DNA from: Dokdonella sp.
GTDB taxonomy: Bacteria > Pseudomonadota > Gammaproteobacteria > Xanthomonadales > Rhodanobacteraceae
Assembly: GCA_016712865.1 (NCBI GenBank)
Contig: JADJQH010000004.1
Coordinates: 226,904 to 290,903 of the forward strand
Direction of reading: 5' to 3'
DNA: 64,000 bases
Every line of letters starts with the position of its first letter. Positions within the stretch are counted from its first letter, which is position 1. A program made the translations under genes and the position numbers. Below are positions 34,562 through 43,711 of the stretch, one piece after another. The notes beneath the pieces are model-generated. The model saw only the letters and a list, made by a program, of their open reading frames with translations, searched no databases and was not told where the DNA came from.

Positions 34562-36316
34562 TCAGGCCGAAAGCGGCTCACCCGCCCACCAGCCATTGCT
34601 GGCCAAAGTCTCCAGGAGTTGCCGCACCTCGTCCTTGGCCTTGCGCGCATGCACCGGTAAAACCAGCACGTCGCCGGATCGTGCCCAATCGAGCGCGTGG
34701 CGTGCGGCGTCGAGATCGGTGCTGCGCATGGGTAGCCGCGAATCCGCGAGTCCGTGCTCGCGCAAGACGTCACGCAGCAGGCTGGCCACTTCGTTCTGTT
34801 CGCGCCCGCGCAGATAGCCTTCCATGTCCTTGAGCACGATCAGCTCGGGCGAAAAGGAAGCGGCAACGGCGGCCAGTTCGCGGATCTGCGCATCGCCGCG
34901 ATTGCCGGCCTGACCGAGCATCAAGCCCAGCCGGCCCGTGCCGCGCAAGGCCTGTGCGATGTCGAGCAGTCCGTGCAGACCGTCGGGATTGTGTGCGTAA
35001 TCCATGATCACGCGGATGCCGCCGAAGCGCCAGGTTTCCAGCCGCCCCGGGTTGTCGAGGCCCGTGCTGCCAAAGCGCGCCAGCACCTGGGCGATGGTGG
35101 CGGCGGAGATGCCCAGCGCTGCGGCCAGCAGGCTGGCACCAGCCATGTTGGCGATGTTGTAGCGGGCGAGGCCATTCAAGCTGAGCGGCATGTCCGTGAT
35201 GACACCGAGCGCATGACGCTGATTCGCAAGAGTCAGTACAAGCTCACCCGCATCGACCGCGCAGGTAGCCTCACCGCGACTGCGTGCGTTGATCAGCTGT
35301 GGATGCGCATCATCCAGCGCAAACCAGGCCTTCGTGTGGTTCAAGCCTTGTGCGTGGCGCAGCAGTTGCGCGTCGTCGGCATTGAGCACCAGCACGCCGT
35401 GATCCTTCAGCGCATGCGCAACCACGGCTTTCGCTGCGGTCAGTCCATCAAGATCGTCGATGCCGTATTCGCCGAAATGATCGGCGCTGATGTTGGTGAT
35501 GATGGCGGCACCCGCGTGATCCACGGCAAGGCCCCGGCGCAGGATGCCGCCGCGCGCGGTTTCCAGTACGGCAGCCTCGGCATCGGCCATGCGCAGCACC
35601 GTGCGTGCACCCGCCGGGCCGGAATAGTCGCCGCTGTCGAACACCTCGCCATCGCGGAACACGCCATCCGTGCAACTGAAAGCCGTGCGCAGGCCGTGGG
35701 CATGCAGCATCGCGGCGAGCAGACGCACCGTGGTGGTTTTGCCGTTGGAGCCGGTGACCAATGCGGTTGGTATGCCGCGCAGATCGTTCCAAGGCACCTG
35801 CTCCACGGCAGGCAGTGCATCCAGCGGCCAACTGCGCCCAGCGCAGCCACTGCCCAGGGTCAGCAGATCGTCATCCAGCACGGTTGGAATGTGGCGTGCG
35901 TGCGCGGCGTCGAGCAGGGCCAGCAGTTCGGGCCGGCGTTCGGCGCGCGCAAACAGGCGCAGGGTATGGCGGGCGGAATCCGCATCGGTGGCCAGTGCGT
36001 GACCGGGCGCAAACATCTCGGCCTCGCCGCGTGCACACTGCCATGCCCACTCATTGACTTCGGTTGCGCTGAACAATTGATCGACGGGTGCCGTCAGCGC
36101 CAGTGAATGGCCGCTGGCATGCGCACGCACGTGCAACTCGACATCCGCCCAGCCAAGTTCCGCACTCATGGCGCGCACATTGATCCGCCATTGCTCGATC
36201 ACGTCCTTGGGCACGGCATCGACGCCCAGTGCCTCCAGCACCGCGCCAGGTCGGGCGAAGAACAGGTTGGGTCCGGTCAGGCGGCGCGAGTCCTCGAAGG
36301 AAGCCGTCTCTTCCAC
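34562..36316 (-). CDS. CphA-like Mur ligase lacking the ATP-grasp domain
   Basis: 584 aa, GTG start two bases after the cphA stop. Residues 1-~170 resemble the CphA N-domain (LLDAAHARHIPTVLDDDLLT corresponds to VKAAEERNIPWLRLNDQSLV in CphA). Next comes a complete-looking Mur-ligase module: P-loop LVTGSNGKTTTVRLL at about 185, then AAVLETARGGILRRGLAVDH, NISADHFGEYGIDDL, the C-terminal-domain entry PGRLETWRFGGIRVIMDYAH and HARKAKDEVRQL. The ATP-grasp region (~270 residues) of CphA is absent. CphA uses ATP-grasp to add Asp and the Mur module to add Arg, so this paralogue might act only in an amide ligation to a side-chain carboxylate, or assist CphA. Specificity unknown. Confidence 0.85.
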   Translation of the reverse strand: MEETASFEDSRRLTGPNLFFARPGAVLEALGVDAVPKDVIEQWRINVRAMSAELGWADVELHVRAHASGHSLALTAPVDQLFSATEVNEWAWQCARGEAEMFAPGHALATDADSARHTLRLFARAERRPELLALLDAAHARHIPTVLDDDLLTLGSGCAGRSWPLDALPAVEQVPWNDLRGIPTALVTGSNGKTTTVRLLAAMLHAHGLRTAFSCTDGVFRDGEVFDSGDYSGPAGARTVLRMADAEAAVLETARGGILRRGLAVDHAGAAIITNISADHFGEYGIDDLDGLTAAKAVVAHALKDHGVLVLNADDAQLLRHAQGLNHTKAWFALDDAHPQLINARSRGEATCAVDAGELVLTLANQRHALGVITDMPLSLNGLARYNIANMAGASLLAAALGISAATIAQVLARFGSTGLDNPGRLETWRFGGIRVIMDYAHNPDGLHGLLDIAQALRGTGRLGLMLGQAGNRGDAQIRELAAVAASFSPELIVLKDMEGYLRGREQNEVASLLRDVLREHGLADSRLPMRSTDLDAARHALDWARSGDVLVLPVHARKAKDEVRQLLETLASNGWWAGEPLSA

Positions 36317-36318
36317 GC

Positions 36319-39114
36319 TCAGTCGTCCTGCTCCCGGGTCAGGTGGATGCCGCGCTCATCGCGCACCACGCCGTCCCAGGCGCTTGCCTCGAATACGGGC
36401 TCGACCTGAACAGGAATGGCTTGAGGTGCAGGGGCTTTCTCGACCACCCTGGTGTCCTGCACTCCATTTGGCTTGAACTTGATCACCTGTTTCCACGAAC
36501 GCACCAGCGCATCGGCAAACACCAGCAACAAGTCGCCCGCCTGGCTCATGGCAAGGCCCGCCTCGATGGCTTCCTGCTCATCCGGGATGATCGAGATCGC
36601 CGAATCGGCGATCCCCAGTTCGCGCAAGCGCGCGGCCTGGATCTTCGGCACCTCGTCGGAGTCGCGACCGCGCAGCGAATCATCGCGACGGCAGATGTAG
36701 TGATCGAAGCGGCCGGCCACCGCATCGGCAATCTCGCGCAGATCCTGGTCGCGGCGGTCACCGGGTCCGGCCAGCACCACGATGCGCCGCCCGACCACAT
36801 CCAGGCGTTGCGCCAGATCGGCCATCACGCCGACCGCATGGGCATTGTGGCCGTAGTCGAACAGCACCTTGAACGGATGCTCGTTGAACACGTTCATGCG
36901 ACCCGGCGCCTGGAAGAAGGTGGTGTCGAAGGTGCGCAGGCCCTGGCGGATGGCATCCAGCTTGATGCCCATGGAGAAAGCCATGGCGGCGGCCACCATG
37001 GCATTTTGCACATTGTGCATGGCTCGACCTTCCAGCGTGGCCGGAATCAGGTGCGTCCACAGCAACGGAATATGCCCGCCCTTGTCGTACAGGGTAATCA
37101 TCTGGCCATTGACGCCGGCTTCCAGTGCGCAGGCGCGGCCGCCGGCACGGATGTGCTCGCGCACCAGGCCGTGTTGCGGATTCATGGTGACGTAGCAGAT
37201 CACCTTGGCATCGGTGTAACCGGACATCTTCAGCACCAGCGGATCATCGGCATTGAGCACCGCGCAATCCTCGGCCACCTCGACGATGATGCGCTTGATC
37301 TCGGCGAGTTGTTCGAGGGTATCGATGCCTTTCATGCCCAGATGATCGGACTGCACGTTGAGCACCGCGCCGACATTCACCGAAGGCACGCCCATGCCGG
37401 CACGCAGCAGGCCACCGCGCGCAATTTCGAGTACCGCAAGATCAATCTGCGGATCGGCCAACACCATGCGCGTGGAGACCGGCCCGGTCATGTCGCCTTC
37501 CACGGTGCGCTGGCCGTCGATGTAGACGCCATCAGTGGTGGTGAGGCCGGGCGTGTAGCCGGCCATCTTGGCGATGTGGGCGAGCATGCGCGCCGTGGTG
37601 GTCTTGCCGTTGGTGCCGGTAACCGCGGCAATCGGCACGCGCGAAGGCGTGCCCGCGGGGAACAGCATGTCGATCACCGGGCCAGCCACATCGCGCGACT
37701 TGCCTTCGCTCGGCGCCACGTGCATGCGGAATCCGGGTGCCGCATTGCACTCGCAGATGCCGCCGCCGATCGACTTGTAGCTCTCGGCAATGTTGGTGGA
37801 AAGAAAATCCACGCCGCCGACATCCAGGCCAATGGCGCGGATGGCACGGATCGCCATGTCGCGATTGTCCGGGTGGATGATGTCGGTCACATCCGTTGCC
37901 GTACCGCCGGTGGACAGGTTGGCGGTGGAACGCAGGTAGACGATGCGGTCCTTCTCCGGCACGCTTGCCGCCGTCATCTCCATGCGTGCCATCATCATGT
38001 CGGCCTGCGCATCGAGTTCGAGTTTGGTCAGCACTTTTTCATGGCCGACACCGCGGCGTGGATCGGTGTTCACTTCCTCGACCAGTTGCGCGATGGTGTG
38101 CTCGCCATCACCCACCACATGACCCGGCGTGCGTCGGGTTGCTGCAACCAGTTCACCATTGACCACCAGCAGGCGGTGGTCATCACCTTCGAGGAAGGTT
38201 TCCACGATCACGGAGCGTGAATGCTCGCGCGCCTTGGCAAAGCCCTCGGCCACTTCCTCAGGGCTGGTCAGGCGAATGGAAATGCCGCGCCCGTGGTTGC
38301 CGTTGTACGGCTTGGTGACTACTGGAAACCCGAGTCGGCGCGCGGCGGATTGCGCGCCTTCCACGCTCTGCACCAGTTCCTGGCGCGGCACCGGCAGGCC
38401 GAGCGAGCCCAGGATCTTGTTGGTTTCTTCCTTGTCGCTGGCCAGTTCCACGGCAATGTGCGAGGTCTTGCCGGTCACCGTAGCCTGGATGCGTTGCTGG
38501 AAGCGGCCATGCCCGAGTTGCACCAGTGACTGGTCATTCAAACGCAGCCACGGAATGTTGCGTTCCTCGGCGGCCTTGACCAGCGAAGCCGTCGAAGGCC
38601 CGAGCGCACGGCGCTGCGCGTAGCGGATGAAGGCGTCGCGCGCTTCCGGCCAGTTCCAGTCTTCCGGCACGCTGTCGGCAGGGCGGATTGCGGGCGGCAG
38701 CAGCGAACACAACAGGCGCATGGCCAGTTCACCGGCAGCAATGCCTTCCTCACGCTGTGCATACTCATAAACCACCGAATACACGCCGGGGCGCTCATCG
38801 ATGCTGCGCGTCTTGCCGAAAGTGACGTCTTCACCGGCCACGTTCTGCAGCTCGATGGCGACATGTTCGAGCACATGCCCGAGCCAGGTGCCCTCGTCCT
38901 CCAGCATGCGCCGGATGAAGCCGCCCGGTTCGCGGTACGAGCACCCGTGTTCGCGCAATCCCGGCAGGGCTTCGACCAGGGCATCGACAAACCCCTTGCC
39001 GAGTTTCGCCGTTGGCCAGCTCTCCAGTTCGCCCAGATCAAGGATCAGGCGGATCACCGGAAAGTGGGCAAAGGTCGAAGGACCCACGTACACCGAACGA
39101 TCGAGAATGCGCAT
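36319..39114 (-). CDS. cphA: Cyanophycin synthetase
   Basis: 931 aa, the normal length for CphA1-type enzymes, which polymerise Asp and Arg into multi-L-arginyl-poly-L-aspartate with ATP. N-domain: RILDRSVYVGPSTFAHFPVI to about 200. ATP-grasp domain about 210-470 with the ATP-binding KPYNGNHGRGISIRLTSPEE. Mur-ligase domain with P-loop AVTGTNGKTTTARMLAHIAK at about 495, then LAVLEIARGGLLRAGMGVPS and VLFDYGHNAHAVG. All catalytic regions seem intact. AAGGAG lies before ATG 39114, overlapping the cphB stop region. Third gene of iadA-cphB-cphA-Mur ligase. The product is a cytoplasmic nitrogen/carbon storage granule. Confidence 0.96.
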   Translation of the reverse strand: MRILDRSVYVGPSTFAHFPVIRLILDLGELESWPTAKLGKGFVDALVEALPGLREHGCSYREPGGFIRRMLEDEGTWLGHVLEHVAIELQNVAGEDVTFGKTRSIDERPGVYSVVYEYAQREEGIAAGELAMRLLCSLLPPAIRPADSVPEDWNWPEARDAFIRYAQRRALGPSTASLVKAAEERNIPWLRLNDQSLVQLGHGRFQQRIQATVTGKTSHIAVELASDKEETNKILGSLGLPVPRQELVQSVEGAQSAARRLGFPVVTKPYNGNHGRGISIRLTSPEEVAEGFAKAREHSRSVIVETFLEGDDHRLLVVNGELVAATRRTPGHVVGDGEHTIAQLVEEVNTDPRRGVGHEKVLTKLELDAQADMMMARMEMTAASVPEKDRIVYLRSTANLSTGGTATDVTDIIHPDNRDMAIRAIRAIGLDVGGVDFLSTNIAESYKSIGGGICECNAAPGFRMHVAPSEGKSRDVAGPVIDMLFPAGTPSRVPIAAVTGTNGKTTTARMLAHIAKMAGYTPGLTTTDGVYIDGQRTVEGDMTGPVSTRMVLADPQIDLAVLEIARGGLLRAGMGVPSVNVGAVLNVQSDHLGMKGIDTLEQLAEIKRIIVEVAEDCAVLNADDPLVLKMSGYTDAKVICYVTMNPQHGLVREHIRAGGRACALEAGVNGQMITLYDKGGHIPLLWTHLIPATLEGRAMHNVQNAMVAAAMAFSMGIKLDAIRQGLRTFDTTFFQAPGRMNVFNEHPFKVLFDYGHNAHAVGVMADLAQRLDVVGRRIVVLAGPGDRRDQDLREIADAVAGRFDHYICRRDDSLRGRDSDEVPKIQAARLRELGIADSAISIIPDEQEAIEAGLAMSQAGDLLLVFADALVRSWKQVIKFKPNGVQDTRVVEKAPAPQAIPVQVEPVFEASAWDGVVRDERGIHLTREQDD

Positions 39115-39119
39115 CGCAT

Positions 39120-39962
39120 CTACTCCTTGGAGGTGTTCAGGCTACCGGCACTGGCGCGTCGTGTGTGCAGGTTGAAGGTGGCCCCGCGCACCAGGATATG
39201 GATGTTGAGACCGAGCAGGCACACCGGTTCGCCATCATCGATGCGATCCAGTGAGGAAAATTGCAATTGCGAGGCATCGACCACGGTGATGGCGCCGCTG
39301 CCTTCGACTTCCAGGGTGTTGTCCGGGCCGATGAAAGCCGCGGTGTCTTCGTCGAGGCCAATGCCCACCGCAAACGGATTGAAGGCAAGCGCCGTGGTCA
39401 GGCGGCCGAGGCGATCACGCTGGCGGAAATGCTGGTCGATGATGAAGCGGTTGGTCAGGCCGAGCCCGGGCGACAGGCCAACGCTGCCGGCCCTGGGTGA
39501 TCCGCCTTCCTCGCCGAAGGCGATCATGTGTTCGCTGAGCACCGCGGCACCGGCACTGGTACCGGCCACGTGCATGCCGTGGGCATTGCGTTCGCGGATC
39601 AGTTTCGCAACCGGTGTGCCGCCAATCAGGGTGGTGATGCGCAGCTGGTTTCCGCCGGTGAAGAACACGCCACTGGCGCGCGCGATGCGATCCAGGCGAT
39701 TGCTCTCCGCGCAGTCGCGGCGCGTATCGAAATCCACCGCGCTGACGTCGGCGGCACCGAGTTCGCGGAAGATCCTCTCGTAACGCGCGCCGGTGTCTTG
39801 CAGGCGACTGGCCGTTGGCAGCACCACGATGTCGGCGTTTTCTCCACCACACAATTCAACGAATCGTTGCAGGATCAGCGGATCGTTCTGTTTTTCCTCG
39901 GCACCGCCAATGGGAATGATGAAACCGCGCACCGCGCCGTCGGGGACCCTGCTTGGACACAT
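39120..39962 (-). CDS. cphB: Cyanophycinase
   Basis: 280-aa serine exopeptidase of family S51 that cleaves cyanophycin to beta-Asp-Arg dipeptides. Features: IIPIGGAEEKQNDPLILQRF at the N-terminus (the PIGGAEDK motif of CphB), VLPTASRLQD, GVFFTGGNQLRIT (the Gln-containing substrate loop), the nucleophile elbow VAGTSAGAAVLSEHM with Ser at about residue 135, and GLGLTNRFIIDQHFRQRDRL with the active-site His region. No signal peptide, so the intracellular form. The ATG overlaps the iadA stop (TGATG), and the stop is 5 bp before cphA. Confidence 0.96.
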   Translation of the reverse strand: MCPSRVPDGAVRGFIIPIGGAEEKQNDPLILQRFVELCGGENADIVVLPTASRLQDTGARYERIFRELGAADVSAVDFDTRRDCAESNRLDRIARASGVFFTGGNQLRITTLIGGTPVAKLIRERNAHGMHVAGTSAGAAVLSEHMIAFGEEGGSPRAGSVGLSPGLGLTNRFIIDQHFRQRDRLGRLTTALAFNPFAVGIGLDEDTAAFIGPDNTLEVEGSGAITVVDASQLQFSSLDRIDDGEPVCLLGLNIHILVRGATFNLHTRRASAGSLNTSKE

Positions 39963-41182
39963 CAGTTGTTACCGTTTCCTGGATCAAATGGAGGGGGACT
40001 TGAATCAAGGGGACCACGCGCCACGGACTGGCCTTCGCGTACCTGCCAGCGACCGCCGAGCATCACGTCGCAGATGCGCGATTGCTCATCGAGCACCAGC
40101 AGATCGGCATCGGCACCGGCAGCCAGTACGCCCTTGCGCGGCAGGCGCAGCAGTTCGGCCACATTGCGGGTGAAGGCGGGCAGGATCTGCTGCAAAGGCA
40201 GTCCGCGACCGAGCAGTTCCCGAATCGTCGCGAGCAGCGCGCCGGGGCTGCCGATATCCATGTGGCTCATGCGGCCTTGCGCATCGAAGCAGGGCAGGCA
40301 GCCGCCGGCATCGGAACTCACGCTGACGCGCTCTGCCGGTGCGCCACTTTCAAGATAGCCTTGCAGGGCATCGGCCGCCGACCAGGCATCTTCACCTTCA
40401 TCCACCGGAAATGCCGTGATGTCGACATGGCAGCCGTGCCGGGCCAGTTCGATGGATTCCGCAAACAACGCACGGCGACGATTGACGTGGGTCGGGTTGA
40501 ACACGCGCGCGGGCAGTTCGCTTTGCGCAAGCGCACGGCGCACCAGGTCCAGGCCGCGCACGCCATCGCCGAGGTGCAGGTGCACGATGCCGGCCTTGCC
40601 GCTCATCAATCCGCCGACATGCGCTTCGGAGGCCACGCGCAGGAGTTCATCGAGGGTCGGTTGGCTGCTGCGATGGTCACTGATCGCCAGTTCGCCGACA
40701 CCGAGTATCGGGTCGATGAAGGCGATGTCGCTGCGCACATCGCCGCTGAGCGTGGCCGGCGGCAGGTGATAGCCGCCGCACCAGGCCCAGGCCCCCAGGC
40801 CCTGTTCGCGCAGGCCCAGCACGGTCGCCACCAGTTCGCGCACCGTGCGTGCGCAATCATCGGTGCCGAGCAGTCCGACCACCGAGGTGACGCCGTTGTG
40901 GGTGTAGCGATGCAGCGGCAGCGGCGGTATGCGCGTGGCGAAACCACCCTCGCCACCGCCGCCGGTGACATGCACATGGCCGTCGATAAATCCGGGTACG
41001 ACGCGCCGACCGTGCAAATCAATGATCTCGACCGCGATGCCACGCGGGGACTCGGCCCCTTGTTCGCGGATTTCCAGCACACGCCCGGCACCGATCAACA
41101 CCTGGCATTTGCCCTGTGCGTCGGGCGCAAACAGCTCGGCGTTCTTGAGCAGAATCAGTGGTGCGGAATCGGCGGACGACAT
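39962..41182 (-). CDS. iadA: Isoaspartyl dipeptidase (M38)
   Basis: 406 aa, amidohydrolase family. Metal-site residues visible: GFIDGHVHVTGGGGEGGF (H69, H71), the Lys that is carbamylated in the family within MSGKAGIVHLHLGDG, the His in HLHLGD, NPTHVNR and the catalytic Asp in SSDAGGCLPCFD. E. coli IadA cleaves beta-aspartyl dipeptides; in this operon the expected substrate is beta-Asp-Arg released by CphB. I start at ATG 41182 because conservation begins at APLILLKNAEL. First gene of the cyanophycin operon; its promoter should lie in 41183-41300, but I see no clear operator. Confidence 0.94.
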   Translation of the reverse strand: MSSADSAPLILLKNAELFAPDAQGKCQVLIGAGRVLEIREQGAESPRGIAVEIIDLHGRRVVPGFIDGHVHVTGGGGEGGFATRIPPLPLHRYTHNGVTSVVGLLGTDDCARTVRELVATVLGLREQGLGAWAWCGGYHLPPATLSGDVRSDIAFIDPILGVGELAISDHRSSQPTLDELLRVASEAHVGGLMSGKAGIVHLHLGDGVRGLDLVRRALAQSELPARVFNPTHVNRRRALFAESIELARHGCHVDITAFPVDEGEDAWSAADALQGYLESGAPAERVSVSSDAGGCLPCFDAQGRMSHMDIGSPGALLATIRELLGRGLPLQQILPAFTRNVAELLRLPRKGVLAAGADADLLVLDEQSRICDVMLGGRWQVREGQSVARGPLDSSPPPFDPGNGNN

Positions 41183-41639
41183 ATCCGCCGACTCTATCAG
41201 GTCGCGGTTTTCAGGTGGGAATCGAACAATACGCCTCAAACACGGATGACAGAACGCAGAGAAGCGGGTGGTGCGGTCAGCGGCCTCCGCAGTTTCGATT
41301 GGAACCGGACTCCACCCTCACCCGCCGCTGCGCGTCGGCCTCTCCTTCATGCCCTTTTGGGTACGCGAGCGGGAGAGGCAAAATACCCCGAATCCCGGTG
41401 TTCAACGGCCGAACGGCCGGCTATCCGTCAGGCGCGACAAAGAGTTTCCCTCTCCCGCTGGCGGGAGAGGGTCAGGGTGAGGGTGGTGCAACACGCAAGC
41501 ACAAGACTTCGAGCAAACCCGGACTCCACCCTCACCCGCCGCTGCGCGTCGGCCGCTCCCTTGTGTCTTCTTCGGTACGCCCGCGGGAGAGGCTATAAAA
41601 ATCGCATCTCACGCCCTACATCCCCAATCTCGCCTCGAC
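41183..41639. repeat. Intergenic family F repeat cluster
   Basis: No gene. Three copies of family F: 41313-41380 (CACCCTCACCCGCCGCTGCG then CGAGCGGGAGAGGC), 41448-41488 (CCCTCTCCCGCTGGCGGGAG then GTCAGGGTGAGGGTGG) and 41526-41593 (as the first). Copies alternate in orientation and could fold into large hairpins. The first ~80 bp upstream of iadA are free of repeats and probably hold the operon promoter. Confidence 0.75.
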
Positions 41640-42506
41640 TTAGCGCGGGATCTGGCCGAAGCGCCCCGAGTTGAAGTCGAGGATCGCCTGCTGGATCTCG
41701 GCTTGGGTGTTCATCACGAACGGGCCATAGCCGGCAATCGGTTCGTTGATCGGCTCTCCACTGAGCAACAGCACGCTGGCGTCGGTGCCGGCCTCCAGGG
41801 CCACCGAATGGCCTTCGATGCCCAGCACCGCCATTTGCGACTCGGCAACCACGCGCTCGGCGTTGACCCGGATCGAACCCTTGAGCACGACCAGGGCCAG
41901 GCTGCGACCCTCCGGCACGCCCAGTGTGGTCGGCACGTTCGCGTTCAGGCGCAGGTCCCACACATCCATGGGCGTGAAGGTCAGCGCCGGTCCGTGTCGG
42001 CCCGCGAACTCGCCGGCAATCACGCGCAGGCTGCCGGCCGCGTTGTCCAGTTCGATCACCGGAATGTCGCTGGCGAGCAGGGTCTGGTAGCGCGGTGCGG
42101 TCATCTTGTCGCGCGCAGGCAGGTTGACCCACAGCTGCACCATTTCCAGGGTGCCGCCGGTGCGGGTGAAATTATGCGAGTGGAATTCCTCGTGAATGAT
42201 TCCGGAAGCCGCCGTCATCCACTGCACATCGCCCGGGCCGATCTTGCCGCCGGCACCGGTGGAATCCTTGTGCTCGACTTCGCCCTGGTAAACGATGGTG
42301 ACGGTTTCAAATCCGCGATGCGGATGCTGGCCCACGCCGCGCGGACGCACGGCCGGATCGAAGTGCGCGGGGCCTGCGTGGTCAAGCAGCAGGAACGGGC
42401 TCAGGAAGCGGTCCGGGTTGTGGTAGGAAAACATCGAGCGCACCGGGAATCCGTCGCCTACCCAGTGCGGCGCGGGTGCGTCCTTGATCTTGAGGATCTT
42501 CTTCAT
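41640..42506 (-). CDS. Pirin family protein
   Basis: 288-aa bicupin. The metal-binding N-terminal cupin shows QHPHRGFETVTIVYQGEVEH and HKDSTGAGGKIGPGDVQWM, with EEFHSH for the later ligands, all conserved in bacterial pirins such as the quercetin 2,3-dioxygenase YhhW. The C-terminal cupin is present but less conserved. Physiological substrate unknown. GGGAG lies eight bases before ATG 42506. Monocistronic. Confidence 0.93.
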   Translation of the reverse strand: MKKILKIKDAPAPHWVGDGFPVRSMFSYHNPDRFLSPFLLLDHAGPAHFDPAVRPRGVGQHPHRGFETVTIVYQGEVEHKDSTGAGGKIGPGDVQWMTAASGIIHEEFHSHNFTRTGGTLEMVQLWVNLPARDKMTAPRYQTLLASDIPVIELDNAAGSLRVIAGEFAGRHGPALTFTPMDVWDLRLNANVPTTLGVPEGRSLALVVLKGSIRVNAERVVAESQMAVLGIEGHSVALEAGTDASVLLLSGEPINEPIAGYGPFVMNTQAEIQQAILDFNSGRFGQIPR

Positions 42507-42677
42507 GGCAATCTCCCTGGATGACGGACACCGGCCCGTCTGCGATTGCCCCTACATGGGGGCGGCAATCAGCGCTATTACCCCACAGCCAGCGACAGAT
42601 TGTTCACGCAACTCGTACTTTGCGAGGCGGATCAAGTCCAGCTCACCACGAACGGGAACTGAGCATTCAGCGTTGCC

Positions 42678-43289
42678 CTATGCATCCCCGGTTGCGCCCA
42701 CGCCGCGGTACTTGCCCTGCCAGGGCGCATAAAACGCCCGCAGCTTTGCAAGGTCGGCAGCGCAATCCTCACCCGGATGAAACAAGGAACCGATGCCGAT
42801 GCGACGCTCCGGATAGTGGAAGTACACCGGCAGGATCGGCACCCCGGCGGCGCGCGCGATATGCCAGAAACCCGAGCGCCACTTCTTCACCGGCTTGCGC
42901 GTGCCCTCTGGCGCCACGCCCACCCACAGGCAGGAGGACTGTTGAAGGCGCGCCGCCATCTGCTCGACCACGCCATGCGTGCTGGAGCGTTCGATGGGAA
43001 TGCCGCCCAGTTTGCGCAGCATCCAGCCCAGCGGACCGACGAACAATTCGCGCTTGGCCATGAAGGAAATGTCGATGCCGATGGCCACCTTGATCAGCAA
43101 ACCCCATACGCCATCCCACCAGGAAGAATGCGGCGCCGCGATCAGGACCAGGCGCGGCACGTCGGGAAACTCACCGCCGAGGCTCCAGCCGCAGCGGGTC
43201 ACGATCCAGCGCGCGAGGCGACGACCTGCGTGATTGCCGAGTTTCGGTACCAAGGCCGGCAAGGCATCGGGCAAGGTGCCGCGCTTCAA
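42678..43289 (-). CDS. Small 1-acylglycerol-3-phosphate acyltransferase-like protein
   Basis: 203-aa acyltransferase of the PlsC superfamily. The catalytic HX4D is APHSSWWDG at about 53-61. IPIERSSTHGVVEQMAARL is followed by the VAPEGTRKPVKKWRSGFW block (acceptor site), then GVPILPVYFHYPERRIGIG. The short form with WKSGFY-like sequence is frequent in proteobacteria; the acyl acceptor is not known. Starts within the end of arfB (4-bp overlap), so co-translated with it. Confidence 0.88.
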   Translation of the reverse strand: MKRGTLPDALPALVPKLGNHAGRRLARWIVTRCGWSLGGEFPDVPRLVLIAAPHSSWWDGVWGLLIKVAIGIDISFMAKRELFVGPLGWMLRKLGGIPIERSSTHGVVEQMAARLQQSSCLWVGVAPEGTRKPVKKWRSGFWHIARAAGVPILPVYFHYPERRIGIGSLFHPGEDCAADLAKLRAFYAPWQGKYRGVGATGDA

Positions 43290-43711
43290 TCGCCGCTCCA
43301 GGTCTGCCTGCCACGGCCGGACTTGATACCGGCGCGGTTCTTCTTTTCGCTGATGCGGCGTTCCTTGGAGGCGCGCGTCGGTTTGGTTGCCACCCGCTTC
43401 TTCGGCACGCGCTGCGCGGCACGGATCAACTCGACCAGGCGCGCCCGCGCATCCTCGCGGTTTTTGGCCTGGTCGCGAAAGCGACTGGCCTGGATCACCA
43501 GCACGCCTTCTGCCGTCAAGCGCCGGTCACGCCGCGCCAGCAGGCGTGCGCGCAGCGCATCCGGCAAGGCCGCCGAATTCACCACGTCGAAGCGCAACTC
43601 GACCGCGCTGGCCACCTTGTTGACGTTCTGCCCACCCGGCCCCGACGCGCGCACGAAACGCTCGATGAGCTCCGCATCGTCAATTTGCAACTGGTCGTCG
43701 ATTTCAAGCAT
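43286..43711 (-). CDS. arfB: Alternative ribosome-rescue factor / peptidyl-tRNA hydrolase ArfB
   Basis: 141-aa ArfB (YaeJ) protein that hydrolyses peptidyl-tRNA on ribosomes stalled without a stop codon. The catalytic GGQ lies in ASGPGGQNVNKVASAVELRF at residues 26-28, like class I release factors. The basic C-terminal tail (KKRVATKPTRASKERRISEK, then GRGRQTW) is the part that probes the empty mRNA channel. Length equals that of E. coli ArfB. Overlaps the acyltransferase start by 4 bp. Confidence 0.95.
   Translation of the reverse strand: MLEIDDQLQIDDAELIERFVRASGPGGQNVNKVASAVELRFDVVNSAALPDALRARLLARRDRRLTAEGVLVIQASRFRDQAKNREDARARLVELIRAAQRVPKKRVATKPTRASKERRISEKKNRAGIKSGRGRQTWSGD

Noticed and set aside
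34754-38220. Very long plus-strand open frames opposite the cyanophycin genes
   Set aside because: They are antisense shadows of high-GC genes; the minus-strand products match CphA and a Mur ligase over full length.
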